From positions 1 through 43,014 of the forward strand of contig CAYFTL010000016.1 in the NCBI GenBank assembly GCA_964346145.1: a stretch of DNA of 43,014 nt, given 5' to 3'. Below are positions 24,901-32,609 of this stretch, one piece after another. A model generated the notes under the pieces. It was not told where the DNA came from. It did no database searches and worked only from the letters and a program-made list of their open reading frames with translations. The stretch is from CAYFTL01 sp964346145 (GTDB lineage: Bacteria > Bacillota > Clostridia > Christensenellales > Aristaeellaceae). Made by a program: the position numbers and the translations under genes. Position 1 is the first letter of the stretch; the number at the start of each line of letters is the position of its first letter.

Positions 24901-25080
24901 GCGTTCGTTGGAAACCTGCCCATACAGCGCATACATAATCCCATCAAATATGCTGGTTTTTCCAGCCCCCGTTTCTCCGGTAATTAAAAACAAGCCTCCT
25001 TCGCCCAGTTCGGAAAAATCTATTTCCATCCTTCCGGCGTACGGGCCAAAAGCACTCATTTCCAGTTTAATGGGCTTCAT
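21958..25080 (-). CDS. sbcC: Exonuclease SbcC (Rad50-like SMC ATPase)
   Basis: SbcC with SbcD forms an ATP-dependent nuclease that opens hairpins and processes blocked DNA ends. The 1040-residue product has Walker A GETGAGKT at residues 35-42, two long coiled-coil arms, the zinc-hook motif CPVCG near residue 522 between them, the ABC signature TLSGGESFKAALALALGLSD near 940, and Walker B LFVDEGFGTLD near 977. The length is typical. The start ATG overlaps the sbcD stop by 4 bases, so translation is coupled. No frame break is visible. Confidence 0.96.
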   Translation of the reverse strand: MKPIKLEMSAFGPYAGRMEIDFSELGEGGLFLITGETGAGKTSIFDGIMYALYGQVSNERRNAKNMFSDFAGPDAQMFVRLEFLHANERYAVERSIKYNMSSLKEGRKPEFRPPEVSLVLPGGKAISGSTEVTKAIEKLLHMDYNQFKQVSMLAQGEFQRLLDADSKQRAAIFQKLFDTRRVAAFAVQLKAKRDDLLARKNVAEMELVRAFGAVQISEDSEGAEGVRQAGVNDADDVLKFIRAQNEQDGQSLEGLNKALEESDALQSRLAKDLDRGKKSNELLDDLEEKRKKFEWKAGGKKEAEEAKERISWNDKAVRVEASLKAFEQGKAEEERLMGMVAQSETSLKLAEEEVQKANEAAEEIPTLTKQADDLNGQLTKIKEMQPLFIKLRERQDKATAAENEIKAIERRLADIAELLASMKQKEEEDRKKLQELLEIPQKEAQCEAKGIELAHRLKGYNQLLEIRMTTEKIQVQLGEWVRQYNERSESAARELSRYSQMNSQYLSGQAGVLAAGLVPGLPCPVCGSKEHPNPAEMDEEPLTLDQVKAQQVLNERAQQTLKEAEMACESLRIQLKNLKDQAKRVYADYVIGEEANLQVDIAEIKGRLEQIEIDKNEYAKLVGWIAPIQAEMEEAQKKKEAVEAEQSRLIEKKQELAQQRALNQAHVDQLKERLALGEGSAADAVSRLENRIVALDIKRADIDGRKERLSKVQAEAVQRLVALQAEARERTAALGLIREQNRIKKQRMDDSLAQNGFTGVEDWQRKRMPDDEAETLKIRIENFDKAYREAQIAYEQSRERAKGVERCDVERLEAALKRVQEAAREQRDNALKISQRKAFNAAQQERIELLNREYAQAEHIYNIAENLRRTTDGTLSGSGSISFEQYVQSGFFDQVLESANMRLVRMTQGQFELRRRTDGAKRDGALTINIMDYRTGRERPVGTLSGGESFKAALALALGLSDIIAQDSGGVQIDTLFVDEGFGTLDSESLEQAINVLMEIGEGQRLVGIVSHVEELKQRIDRQIVVRGSSRGSTAEVVLM

Positions 25081-26231
25081 TTGCCTTCTCCCTTCTCGAT
25101 GCCGCTCACCACATCTGCAAGCAGTTGCTTTTCCTCATCGTTCATCTCCCTGTGGTGTACCGCATCAAAAAATTCAGCAAACAACTCATCCATCGGTTTC
25201 TGGCGCCAATGGCGCACCGACTCCACTTCCGATCGATTGGCCTTTTCCAGCGCCTCCCATCGCGCCTGTACCAAATTGGGATAGCGCGTACGCAACTTAT
25301 CCATCACCCCTTCTACAGGCACTTCATCGGTAAGCCGCACATAAATGTAATCCTGAGCATTTCCCGCCCTCACATAATCCTCACTGAGCAAGCTCTTTAA
25401 ATCGCCGCGCAGCACGCGCACATCGCGCAGCGGTACAATCCGCACGAGCTCAATTTCTATGCTGCCCTTTGCCTTCAGTTCTACCACCACAAAGGTTTTG
25501 TCGGTTCCACACTCGCTCGCCGAATATTTCAAGGGCGATCCCGCATAGCGCACAGAATCCTCCCCCACCCGTTGCGGCCTGTGCAAATGCCCCAGCGCCA
25601 CGTAGTCAAATTTCTTAAAATGTTCGGCGCGCACGCTTTCGGCGGTGCCGATGTTCAACACTTCAGATTCCGATCGCTCTGGCACCTCCCCAAGCGCCAT
25701 CACCAATTGATGCCCTACCAATACATTGCGCTTGCCCAAATCAATCGGCATACTCTCCACGGCAATGCGGACCGCTTCATCATAACTTATCGACTCTTCC
25801 GAATCTTCCAGCTGCTGTCGAATTGTAATCGGACGAAAAAACGGGAGCAAATGAAAACACACTAGGCCGTGCGCATCCTCCAGTTCTACCGCCGGCTGCC
25901 CCAGCCGATAATCACCCGCAATATGCACGCCTTTCTCGCTCAAAATCGAATTTAAAAAGCTGAGCCGTTCGGCCGAATCGTGATTGCCCGGCACCATTAA
26001 CACCCGCGTTCCCGCCGCGCTCAGCCGCGAAATAAATTCGCTCAGCAGTTCCGTAGCCTCCACCGGCGGAATGCTCCTGTCGTACACATCTCCAGCTATC
26101 ACCACTGCATCCACCGCATGTTCGGCGCTGTACACCACAATTTTATTCAAAAAATCTCGCTGCACATCCAGCAAGCTTATTTTTTCCAAACTGCGACCCA
26201 AATGCAAATCGGCCAAATGTATAAAGCGCAT
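25077..26231 (-). CDS. sbcD: Exonuclease SbcD (Mre11-like nuclease)
   Basis: The 384-residue nuclease subunit has the calcineurin-like phosphoesterase motifs in order: HLADLHLG at residues 5-12, IAGDVYDR, PGNHDSAERL, and VALGHLHRPQ. A C-terminal capping region follows. GGAGG lies 10 bases before the ATG. It is the first gene of the sbcDC pair. A minus-strand promoter is visible upstream: TTGTCT (26297-26302), 18 bases, TACAAT (26273-26278) with an extended -10. Confidence 0.95.
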   Translation of the reverse strand: MRFIHLADLHLGRSLEKISLLDVQRDFLNKIVVYSAEHAVDAVVIAGDVYDRSIPPVEATELLSEFISRLSAAGTRVLMVPGNHDSAERLSFLNSILSEKGVHIAGDYRLGQPAVELEDAHGLVCFHLLPFFRPITIRQQLEDSEESISYDEAVRIAVESMPIDLGKRNVLVGHQLVMALGEVPERSESEVLNIGTAESVRAEHFKKFDYVALGHLHRPQRVGEDSVRYAGSPLKYSASECGTDKTFVVVELKAKGSIEIELVRIVPLRDVRVLRGDLKSLLSEDYVRAGNAQDYIYVRLTDEVPVEGVMDKLRTRYPNLVQARWEALEKANRSEVESVRHWRQKPMDELFAEFFDAVHHREMNDEEKQLLADVVSGIEKGEGK

Positions 26232-26272
26232 CTACACACATCCTCCATCTTCACCAAAATACCTTTTGCCTT

Positions 26273-26302
26273 ATTGTAACATAACCGCCCATCCCCAGAC
26301 AA
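26273..26302 (-). promoter_or_regulatory. sbcDC promoter
   Basis: TTGTCT (26297-26302), an 18-base spacer ending in TGT, TACAAT (26273-26278). The rest of the 26232-26510 interval holds only this and the terminator of the neighbouring operon. Confidence 0.6.
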
Positions 26303-26463
26303 AACCGAAAAGCCGCTGAAAACTTTTGACCCAACCGCAGGCCGCCGACCATCTTATCTGTTTAAATCCGCGTCGCAATATCGCTTTCTATATTTGGGGT
26401 TTGCGCTTGACGCCAACACACCCGTCAAACCGATCCCGCTTAATATATATTATATTAGCAAAC

Positions 26464-26491
26464 GAAACGGCGGACATTTGTCCGCCGTTTC
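26464..26491 (-). terminator. Terminator of the sugar-acid operon
   Basis: GAAACGGCGGACA (26464-26476) and TGTCCGCCGTTTC (26479-26491) form a perfect 13-bp stem. It lies about 20 bases past the SDR stop on the minus strand. Confidence 0.75.
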
Positions 26492-26510
26492 CCGGTGATT
26501 CTTCTCTTTT

Positions 26511-27290
26511 CTAACTATATGTGTTTTCAGTGATTACCGGCAACAGCGCTCCGCCATCCATCATCAAGCAGGTACCTGTAATATAGCCCGCACCTTCTCC
26601 GGCCAAAAACACGCACGCCTTGCCAATCTCCCACGGTTCCGCAAAACGTCCCATCGGAATCCTGTCGTACAGGCGCTGTAGCCCTTCGCTCACTTCGGTC
26701 GGCACGGTGCGCACGTGGGTATACCCAGGGGCAACCGACACCACGCGGATACCATACGGCGCCAATTCCAACGCCATGTTTTTCGTCAGCTTGTTCAACG
26801 CCGCCTTGGCCGGCCCATATACGCTGGCTATCGGCCAACATCCCGCCTGGTGGTTGGATGTGATATTGATAATCGTTCCTTTGATGCCCTTTTCCACCAT
26901 CTTACGAGCGGCAGCCTGGGCACAAAAATAAGAACCTCGAAAATCTGTGTTGAGCACTTCCTCAAACATGTCCGGCGTCGTCTCCAGAAACGGCGCAAAG
27001 CGGGTGACCCCGGCGTTGTTCACCATCACGTCAATTTGCTCATAGGTTTCACACGCCTCTTTAAACATCCTTTCGATATCTTCCAGCTTGCTGATGTCGC
27101 CCTGAACGACAATCGTCTTGGCGCCAAACGCCTCCGCCTGCCGCTTCACTTCTATAGCTCCTTCAGCAGACTTTACATAATTTATGATCAAATCATATCC
27201 TGCCTTGGCAAACTCCAGCGCGATTCCGGCACCTATGCCTCGGCTGGAACCGGTTACAAATGCAACCGGGCACATTTTATTGTTTTGCAT
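26511..27290 (-). CDS. Short-chain dehydrogenase/reductase in a sugar-acid operon
   Basis: A classical SDR of 259 residues with nucleotide-binding TGSSRGIG near residue 13, NNAG near 93, and the catalytic Ser (NITSNHQ) and YGPAK (Tyr-x3-Lys). It ends with a GTCLMMDGGALLP segment typical of the family. It is close to gluconate 5-dehydrogenase / 3-oxoacyl-ACP reductase-like SDRs; its position after a galactonate-type dehydratase suggests it oxidises or reduces a sugar acid or keto acid. The ATG at 27290 has GAGGAGG just upstream; a long upstream extension overlaps the dehydratase C-terminus and is rejected. It is the last gene of the operon. Confidence 0.85.
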   Translation of the reverse strand: MQNNKMCPVAFVTGSSRGIGAGIALEFAKAGYDLIINYVKSAEGAIEVKRQAEAFGAKTIVVQGDISKLEDIERMFKEACETYEQIDVMVNNAGVTRFAPFLETTPDMFEEVLNTDFRGSYFCAQAAARKMVEKGIKGTIINITSNHQAGCWPIASVYGPAKAALNKLTKNMALELAPYGIRVVSVAPGYTHVRTVPTEVSEGLQRLYDRIPMGRFAEPWEIGKACVFLAGEGAGYITGTCLMMDGGALLPVITENTYS

Positions 27291-27300
27291 ATTGCCTCCT

Positions 27301-28419
27301 CTACCACTCGGTAAACGAGCCGTCATCGTTATAAAGCCGCGGCGAATCCCAATTGCCCGAATAAGCCATTTCTTTGACAAAGTCCTCATCTACTTCAATG
27401 CCAAGCCCCGGCGCAGTCGGCAAGTCGATATGGCCATCGCGTATCTTAAAGGGCTGCTTAATGTAGCCCTCACCCAAATGCACCTGCTCCTGGCACAAGA
27501 AGTTGGGGATGGATGCAGCAACCTGAAGGCCTGCCGCAAGGGAAATGGGCCCCAACGGATTGTGGGGTGCAATTTGGCAATAATAGGTTTCAGCCATAGC
27601 CGCAATTTTCCGCACTTCGGTGATTCCGCCCGCATGGCAAATATCGGGCTGCAAAATCGCCGCCGCCTGTTTTTCCAAAATCTCACGAAAGCCCCAACGG
27701 GTAAACAAACGTTCTCCCGTCGCAATCGGAATCACGGTAGAGCGTGCAACTGTCACCAGCGCATCTACGTTTTCACACTGGACAGGCTCCTCCACAAACA
27801 GCAGCCTGAACTGTTCCAGCTCCTTAATCAGCCGTATGGACATCGCCGGCGTAAACCGCCCGTGAAAATCCACAGCCAAATCCACGTGCGCCGGCAGCGC
27901 CTCTCGAATGCTGCCGATCTTGTGAATAACCTTGTCCATAAATTCAGAAGTATCTAGCGGACGAACGGGCCCGTCGGTGGGGCCAGTCTTAAACACCGTA
28001 AACCCTTCTTCGACGGATTTTTTTGCATTTTCAATCAGCTCATTCAGCGTAGAGCCGCCCATATGCGCGTAAGTTCGCACTCGGTTGCGGGTCGGACCAC
28101 CCAACAGCTTGTACACAGGAACACCAAAAAACTTGCCTTTTATGTCCCAAAGCGCTTGATCGATTCCGGAAATGGCCGATACAAGAACAGGTCCTCCCCG
28201 GTAAAAGGTTCCGCGATACATCTCGGTCCACAGGCGTTCGTTTTCCAAGGGATTTTGGCCGACCAGCACCGGCTCCAGCTCTTTAACCGCCATCTCCACC
28301 GTGCGCGCCCTGCCCTCGACTATTGGCTCACCCCAGCCCACCAGTCCGTCATCAGTCGTAATCTTCAAAAACAGCCAACGTGGTTTTACATGAAAAGTCT
28401 CCAGCTTCGTAATCTTCAT
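27301..28419 (-). CDS. dgoD: D-galactonate dehydratase-like enolase-superfamily enzyme
   Basis: The 372-residue product belongs to the mandelate racemase/enolase superfamily and matches the DgoD pattern throughout: MKITKLETFHVKPRWLFLKI, GWGEPIVEGRARTVE, FYRGGPVLVSAISGIDQALWDIKGK. Metal ligands and catalytic residues are in place: VDFHGR (Asp, His), VEEPV (Glu), TGERLF (Glu), and the second catalytic His in APHNPLGPI. The sequence ends in FTEW. DgoD converts D-galactonate to 2-keto-3-deoxygalactonate; a closely related sugar acid cannot be excluded from sequence. Its start overlaps the DUF624 gene stop by 4 bases. No 2-keto-3-deoxygalactonate kinase or aldolase is in the window. Confidence 0.85.
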   Translation of the reverse strand: MKITKLETFHVKPRWLFLKITTDDGLVGWGEPIVEGRARTVEMAVKELEPVLVGQNPLENERLWTEMYRGTFYRGGPVLVSAISGIDQALWDIKGKFFGVPVYKLLGGPTRNRVRTYAHMGGSTLNELIENAKKSVEEGFTVFKTGPTDGPVRPLDTSEFMDKVIHKIGSIREALPAHVDLAVDFHGRFTPAMSIRLIKELEQFRLLFVEEPVQCENVDALVTVARSTVIPIATGERLFTRWGFREILEKQAAAILQPDICHAGGITEVRKIAAMAETYYCQIAPHNPLGPISLAAGLQVAASIPNFLCQEQVHLGEGYIKQPFKIRDGHIDLPTAPGLGIEVDEDFVKEMAYSGNWDSPRLYNDDGSFTEW

Positions 28420-29063
28420 TTGCTATTTTCCTCCTGAATATAAAACTTGGACATTTCTTCGTAGGCACAGGCCGACAAAGCAGAAAACGCAGCAGGGTAA
28501 ATTAGCAACAAACCGATGCCCGTTATCGCGCACACCATGAAAAGTAAAAGCTGCACACACACAAACATTAGCGACCAGCCCAGCGATCCGATAAACATTA
28601 AAAACCCTCTAAGCATCAACAGTGATGTTTTTTGCGAAGGTTCCTTCGTCAGCGCCGGGTATCGGTATATGCCTGATAACAGGTACAACACATCCACCAG
28701 AAAAAAAAGGGCGTATACAAACCGGAAGCCAATGGAAAACGGGCTTTCCAACATTGCCAGCAAGCAACCGCCAGCCATCAACATTGCCAAACTATCGCTT
28801 AGCCACATGCTCCACGCATTTTTTTGTCTGAAAGCCAGCAGGCAGGCCTCTTTCCAAGAAACCAGGACGCCTCTTTCTCTCCGGTTGATGTAATACGTCA
28901 ACGCAGTCCACGCAGGCCCTATGGTCACTATGGGCAAACAGCAAACCAAAAACCAACCGCATCCCGCCACAATAGCATGGGGCTCGCGGCTCAAAAACGG
29001 AAACCATCGCTGTAGCGCCACAATATATTGGTCTCGTTTTTTTATTTTCGCTTGCCGATTCAA
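28416..29063 (-). CDS. DUF624 (YesL-like) membrane protein
   Basis: A 215-residue membrane protein with about five hydrophobic helices. The LPIVTIGPAWTALTYYI motif near residue 44 is the DUF624/YesL hallmark. Such proteins lie in ABC sugar-transport operons of Firmicutes; their role is not known. The likely start is TTG at 29063, with AAAGGG 8 bases before it. It sits between the second permease and the dehydratase. Confidence 0.8.
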   Translation of the reverse strand: MNRQAKIKKRDQYIVALQRWFPFLSREPHAIVAGCGWFLVCCLPIVTIGPAWTALTYYINRRERGVLVSWKEACLLAFRQKNAWSMWLSDSLAMLMAGGCLLAMLESPFSIGFRFVYALFFLVDVLYLLSGIYRYPALTKEPSQKTSLLMLRGFLMFIGSLGWSLMFVCVQLLLFMVCAITGIGLLLIYPAAFSALSACAYEEMSKFYIQEENSK

Positions 29064-29068
29064 TAGAT

Positions 29069-29935
29069 TTACCCTTTCAATCCCGTCATGCTGATGCCCT
29101 GAACAATATATTTTTGTGCAAACAGATATACGATCAACACCGGCAACGTCGAAAAAGTCAGAAGCACCATCGTATTGTTCCAGGTCGCATTACTCTTTTG
29201 CGCCGCATAAATTCGAATCATGATCGTCCATTTCTTAGAATCCGGCAACAATATCAGCGGGAACAGGAATTGATTGTACACCGCCATAAACGTGTTTAAT
29301 ATGACCACCGCCAAAACCGGCTTGGATAATGGCATAACAATCCTGGTAAGCACTTTCAACTGCGAAGCACCATCTATCTTTGCCGATTCCAACAAATCCG
29401 TTGGAAGCCCGTCGAAAAAGCCTTTCAACAAAAAGATTGCCCAGCCCCAGGCAGAAAACGCCAGCAACAACGACCAAAAGCTGTTGATTAAGCTCTTACC
29501 CGTGCCCAAAAAATCTTGGAACATCAAAAACGAAGGAATAGCAATCGCCTGTTCGTTGATCATCATTGTACCCAAGAAAAACAGCAACACATACTTCGAG
29601 CCTTTGGGCTTAACCTTGGACAGGGCGTAAGCCGCCAATATGGATATTGTGCATTGAATCAGAATAGTCCCGCCGCACAATATCATGGTGTTCCAAAAGT
29701 TTTGCATCAAATCATACCTTGTAAATACCTTAGGGATGTTGTCCAGCACCGGTTGGGCGGGAATGAGGGTGGGCACCGCACTCATAATTTCTTTGTTGCT
29801 CTTAAACATCCCCGATACCATCCAAAGGTACGGGAATATCTGCATCGGAATCCCGATCAGCAACACCAGTATAATGATTGCATAGGTGATTTTCCCTTTT
29901 TTCGATTTGCGTTCAATCGGTTGCAATGCCGGCAT
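29069..29935 (-). CDS. ABC sugar transporter permease (MalG/UgpE type)
   Basis: A 288-residue inner-membrane permease with six predicted membrane helices. The ATPase-contact EAA loop is visible as ESAKIDGASQLKVLTRIVMPLSKP near residue 190 (here ESAKIDGAS ... IVMPLSKP). It pairs with the permease upstream to form the channel of a carbohydrate ABC importer. No ATPase gene is in the operon, as is common in Firmicutes where one MsmX-like ATPase serves several systems. Confidence 0.93.
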   Translation of the reverse strand: MPALQPIERKSKKGKITYAIIILVLLIGIPMQIFPYLWMVSGMFKSNKEIMSAVPTLIPAQPVLDNIPKVFTRYDLMQNFWNTMILCGGTILIQCTISILAAYALSKVKPKGSKYVLLFFLGTMMINEQAIAIPSFLMFQDFLGTGKSLINSFWSLLLAFSAWGWAIFLLKGFFDGLPTDLLESAKIDGASQLKVLTRIVMPLSKPVLAVVILNTFMAVYNQFLFPLILLPDSKKWTIMIRIYAAQKSNATWNNTMVLLTFSTLPVLIVYLFAQKYIVQGISMTGLKG

Positions 29936-29946
29936 CTAAAAGCACC

Positions 29947-30891
29947 TCACTTTCCCACCGCTCGCGCCGCTTTTTGGCGTTGTCTACGCAGCTTTTTTTC
30001 CTGTTTTACATCGGTGTCCCGGCCCAGTCCCATTTGTATTGCAGTTAGCACAAACAAAATGACGAAAGCGATCGTAGACACAGCCAACGCAAACCCGTAG
30101 TCATAGAAAGTGTACGCTTGTTTGTACGAATACAGGATGATGGTTTCGGTCGCGCCCGACGGGCCGCCACCGGTCATCACCTGCACATTGTCAAACATGT
30201 TAAACGACCCGATCATAGCCAACACAAACATAGTAGAGATTACCGGCATAATTTGCGGTATGGATATGTTGGTGATGCGCCGCCAGAATCCCGCACCATC
30301 CATAAGTGCAGATTCGTGTTGCTCAACAGGAATATCCTGGAACGCTGCCAGATAGATCAGCAGATTCATACCGCCACCCATCAGCAATCCGGGCATCTGC
30401 ATTACCCACTTGACTAACTTGGGATCGTTCAACCACAACTGCTCGGCCAATCCAAACCTGCGCATCAGGAAGTTGGCCAACCCATAGTCGGGTTGCCAAA
30501 TAAATTTCCACAATACCATCATCGCGATACCGGGGGCAATAGCCGGAATGTAGTACATTGTGCGCATAAAAGTCTTGCCTTTACGCACTTCGTTAATGAG
30601 TGTGGCCAATAAAATCGGCACCCAGAAATTCAGCGCCAAGGCGATCAAAAAGAACTCCACATTGTTTTTGATTGCGTTGAGAAAGTTTTCGTCCTGGAAA
30701 GCCTGTACATAGTTTTGAAAACCGACAAACTCGCCGGGCAAATTCACAATATCCACTTTAAAAAATGATACAAAGAAACCCAATAATATCGGGTAATATT
30801 TAAAAAGAGCAAAACTAATCAGCGCCGGAATCAGAAAAATCCAGCCCGAAATGTTGCCCCTGTTCTTTTTTGGCTTTGCCATAGAGGTCAT
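29947..30891 (-). CDS. ABC sugar transporter permease (MalF/UgpA type)
   Basis: A 314-residue permease. The EAA loop reads EQHESALMDGAGFWRRI followed by SIPQIMPV near residue 210. It starts with a short basic tail (MTSMAKPKKNRG) before the first helix (WIFLIPALISFALF). GGAGG lies 8 bases before the ATG at 30891; a second ATG 9 bases on is also possible. It ends in a long basic tail. It is separated from the binding-protein gene by a hairpin. Confidence 0.93.
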   Translation of the reverse strand: MTSMAKPKKNRGNISGWIFLIPALISFALFKYYPILLGFFVSFFKVDIVNLPGEFVGFQNYVQAFQDENFLNAIKNNVEFFLIALALNFWVPILLATLINEVRKGKTFMRTMYYIPAIAPGIAMMVLWKFIWQPDYGLANFLMRRFGLAEQLWLNDPKLVKWVMQMPGLLMGGGMNLLIYLAAFQDIPVEQHESALMDGAGFWRRITNISIPQIMPVISTMFVLAMIGSFNMFDNVQVMTGGGPSGATETIILYSYKQAYTFYDYGFALAVSTIAFVILFVLTAIQMGLGRDTDVKQEKKLRRQRQKAARAVGK

Positions 30892-30910
30892 AGGCTAAAC
30901 CTCCTAATCT

Positions 30911-30943
30911 TTCGGCATACCCCCATTTAAGGAGTATGCCGAA
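30911..30943 (-). terminator. Intercistronic hairpin between binding protein and permeases
   Basis: TTCGGCATACCCC and GGAGTATGCCGAA pair (one mismatch) around ATTTAA. It has no T run. Such hairpins after the binding-protein gene usually stabilise its message and limit permease synthesis. Confidence 0.6.
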
Positions 30944-30963
30944 CATATGGTTTTCGCTGTTGT

Positions 30964-32355
30964 CTATTGCGGCTTGCGGAACGATTCGGGATACTTTACA
31001 TACAGCGTTTCCGCGCAATCGTCCAACAGTTTCTTGGCCTCTTCGCGGGTAATGCCCTCGGTCAAATAGATCGTCTGCAACGGCTTGACAATCTCATCCT
31101 TCAACTGGTTCCAGTTGGGGCAATAAGGTTCAGGCAACGCAGATTCTGTCGCCGCCGCCATCTCTTGCGCCCAATGGGCGGGCCAATTGGTGGCCATAGA
31201 GTATTTCTTTTCCACCAAGTCGGTGCGCACCGACGGATTGGCCGACAGCCGTCCATAAGAGTTTTCCAGCTCCCAGCGGGATATCAAGAATTCTTCGTCG
31301 TAGGAAACGTACTGGATATATTCCCAGGCCGCTTTGCGTTGGGCGTCATCGGCCAAGGGCGATATCGTATACACTTCGCCACCGGCAAAGGATACTACCC
31401 GTCCACCCTCATCCTTGCCCGGCAGCGGGAAGAACCCTATGTTTTCTTGTGTCTGATCGAACCTAGCCAAGTCTTCTACGCCAAACTGAGGTGGCGCACC
31501 CCAGCCGTAAGCGGCCTGTCCCGCCTTGAAGTGGTTTTGCATATCGTCATAGGGCTCTAAAATATCCTTCTGGGTCGCGTTGTGCTCCCATACCAGGGAA
31601 TTCATGAACATAGCCGCATCTATGCCCGGGTCTTCGTTAAACGCAACCTCCCACGTTCCGTCACCGTTGTCCCGCACCATTTCGCCACCGGCAGACCACA
31701 CCCACGGCGTGAACGTCCACGCGTTAAAGTCAGAACCCAACAACAGATAACCAAATCTGGGGATCTCCTTGTCGGTATACTTGGCCGCCAATTCGGCAAA
31801 CTCACTCCAAGTGGTCGGAATCTTTCCAGAATCTCCTCCCGCCTCCTCGATCACCTGCTTGTTGTATACAATACCGTTTACGTACGGAGCACCGGGAACC
31901 GCATACCACTCCCCATTTTGATCTGTCAGCGCATGATCAAATGTGGTGTTCACTTTCCCCTCTTTGCGCAGATCCCAGTTTTCCACAAACTCGTTTATGT
32001 TTGCTATGGTCTTGTTCTCAATTCGCGATTGAATATCCACATAAGGGAAATGCAATCCGACCGTATATCCGTCGCCCGCCATGAGCAGCTGGTCAAACTG
32101 TTGACGGTAATCCGTGCCTGGTGCCAACCTGGTCCATTCAAATTCTACATTGGGAAACTTTTCCTCCAACCGCTTGCAAAAGTCTTCCCACAGTATCCAG
32201 TCTTCTTCGGCCGCATCATCTTGGGGTTGATTGTAAATTTTGAGTTTTACACGCTCGCCTTCGGCTACAGCTACGTCGGACTCTCCGTGGTGTAACGGGC
32301 CCACCATTCCTGCGATTAGGGTTAGTACTAAAGCCAGCATCAATAATCGTTTCAT
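30964..32355 (-). CDS. Extracellular solute-binding protein of an ABC sugar transporter
   Basis: A 463-residue family-1 solute-binding protein. The N-terminus is a signal peptide (MKRLLMLALVLTLIAGMVG). No lipobox Cys follows, so it is not obviously a lipoprotein, which is unusual for a Gram-positive binding protein. The mature part has LKIYNQPQDDAAEEDW and later DQLLMAGDGYTV, GIVYNKQVIEEAG and FAGGEVYTISPLA segments as in this family. I start it at the ATG at 32355 behind GGAGGG. It is first in the operon with the two permeases, the DUF624 protein, the dehydratase and the SDR, so the ligand is likely a sugar acid or a glycoside releasing one. Confidence 0.88.
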   Translation of the reverse strand: MKRLLMLALVLTLIAGMVGPLHHGESDVAVAEGERVKLKIYNQPQDDAAEEDWILWEDFCKRLEEKFPNVEFEWTRLAPGTDYRQQFDQLLMAGDGYTVGLHFPYVDIQSRIENKTIANINEFVENWDLRKEGKVNTTFDHALTDQNGEWYAVPGAPYVNGIVYNKQVIEEAGGDSGKIPTTWSEFAELAAKYTDKEIPRFGYLLLGSDFNAWTFTPWVWSAGGEMVRDNGDGTWEVAFNEDPGIDAAMFMNSLVWEHNATQKDILEPYDDMQNHFKAGQAAYGWGAPPQFGVEDLARFDQTQENIGFFPLPGKDEGGRVVSFAGGEVYTISPLADDAQRKAAWEYIQYVSYDEEFLISRWELENSYGRLSANPSVRTDLVEKKYSMATNWPAHWAQEMAAATESALPEPYCPNWNQLKDEIVKPLQTIYLTEGITREEAKKLLDDCAETLYVKYPESFRKPQ

Positions 32356-32405
32356 TGCGTCAAACCCTCCAATCATAATTAAAGCCTTTCGACCTTTTCA
32401 CCGTC

Positions 32406-32434
32406 ATTATATATAAAGATTTCGAAAAATGCAA
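32406..32434 (-). promoter_or_regulatory. Possible promoter of the sugar-acid operon
   Basis: Minus strand: TATAAT (32406-32411) with TTGCAT (32429-32434) 17 bases upstream. The -10 is perfect and the -35 has only the TTG part. The leader to the binding-protein start is about 45 bases. Confidence 0.5.
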
Positions 32435-32446
32435 GCTTATAAATCA

Positions 32447-32509
32447 TTAATGTTTGGCATGCTCGATAAACCACTCATCTGCTTGCTTTTTCACGAGCCT
32501 GTCTTTGTT
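32447..32509 (-). CDS. 3' end of an unknown gene entering the assembly gap
   Basis: Reading out of the N gap on the minus strand, 20 codons are open and end in TAA at 32447. They encode NKDRLVKKQADEWFIEHAKH, an amphipathic helical C-terminus that looks real. The plus strand over the same bases can also be read open (MQAYKSLMFGML...), but it has no ribosome binding site. The gene would be upstream of, and in the same direction as, the sugar-acid operon. Too short to identify. Confidence 0.35.
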   Translation of the reverse strand, partial: NKDRLVKKQADEWFIEHAKH

Positions 32510-32609
32510 NNNNNNNNNNNNNNNNNNNNNNNNNNNNNNNNNNNNNNNNNNNNNNNNNNNNNNNNNNNNNNNNNNNNNNNNNNNNNNNNNNNNNNNNNNN
32601 NNNNNNNNN
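32510..32609. other. Assembly gap (100 N)
   Basis: Exactly 100 N, the usual placeholder for a gap of unknown size. Coding frames that bridge it are not reliable. Confidence 0.97.

Noticed and set aside
31582..32295. Plus-strand frame of 237 codons
   Set aside because: Antisense of the solute-binding protein gene.
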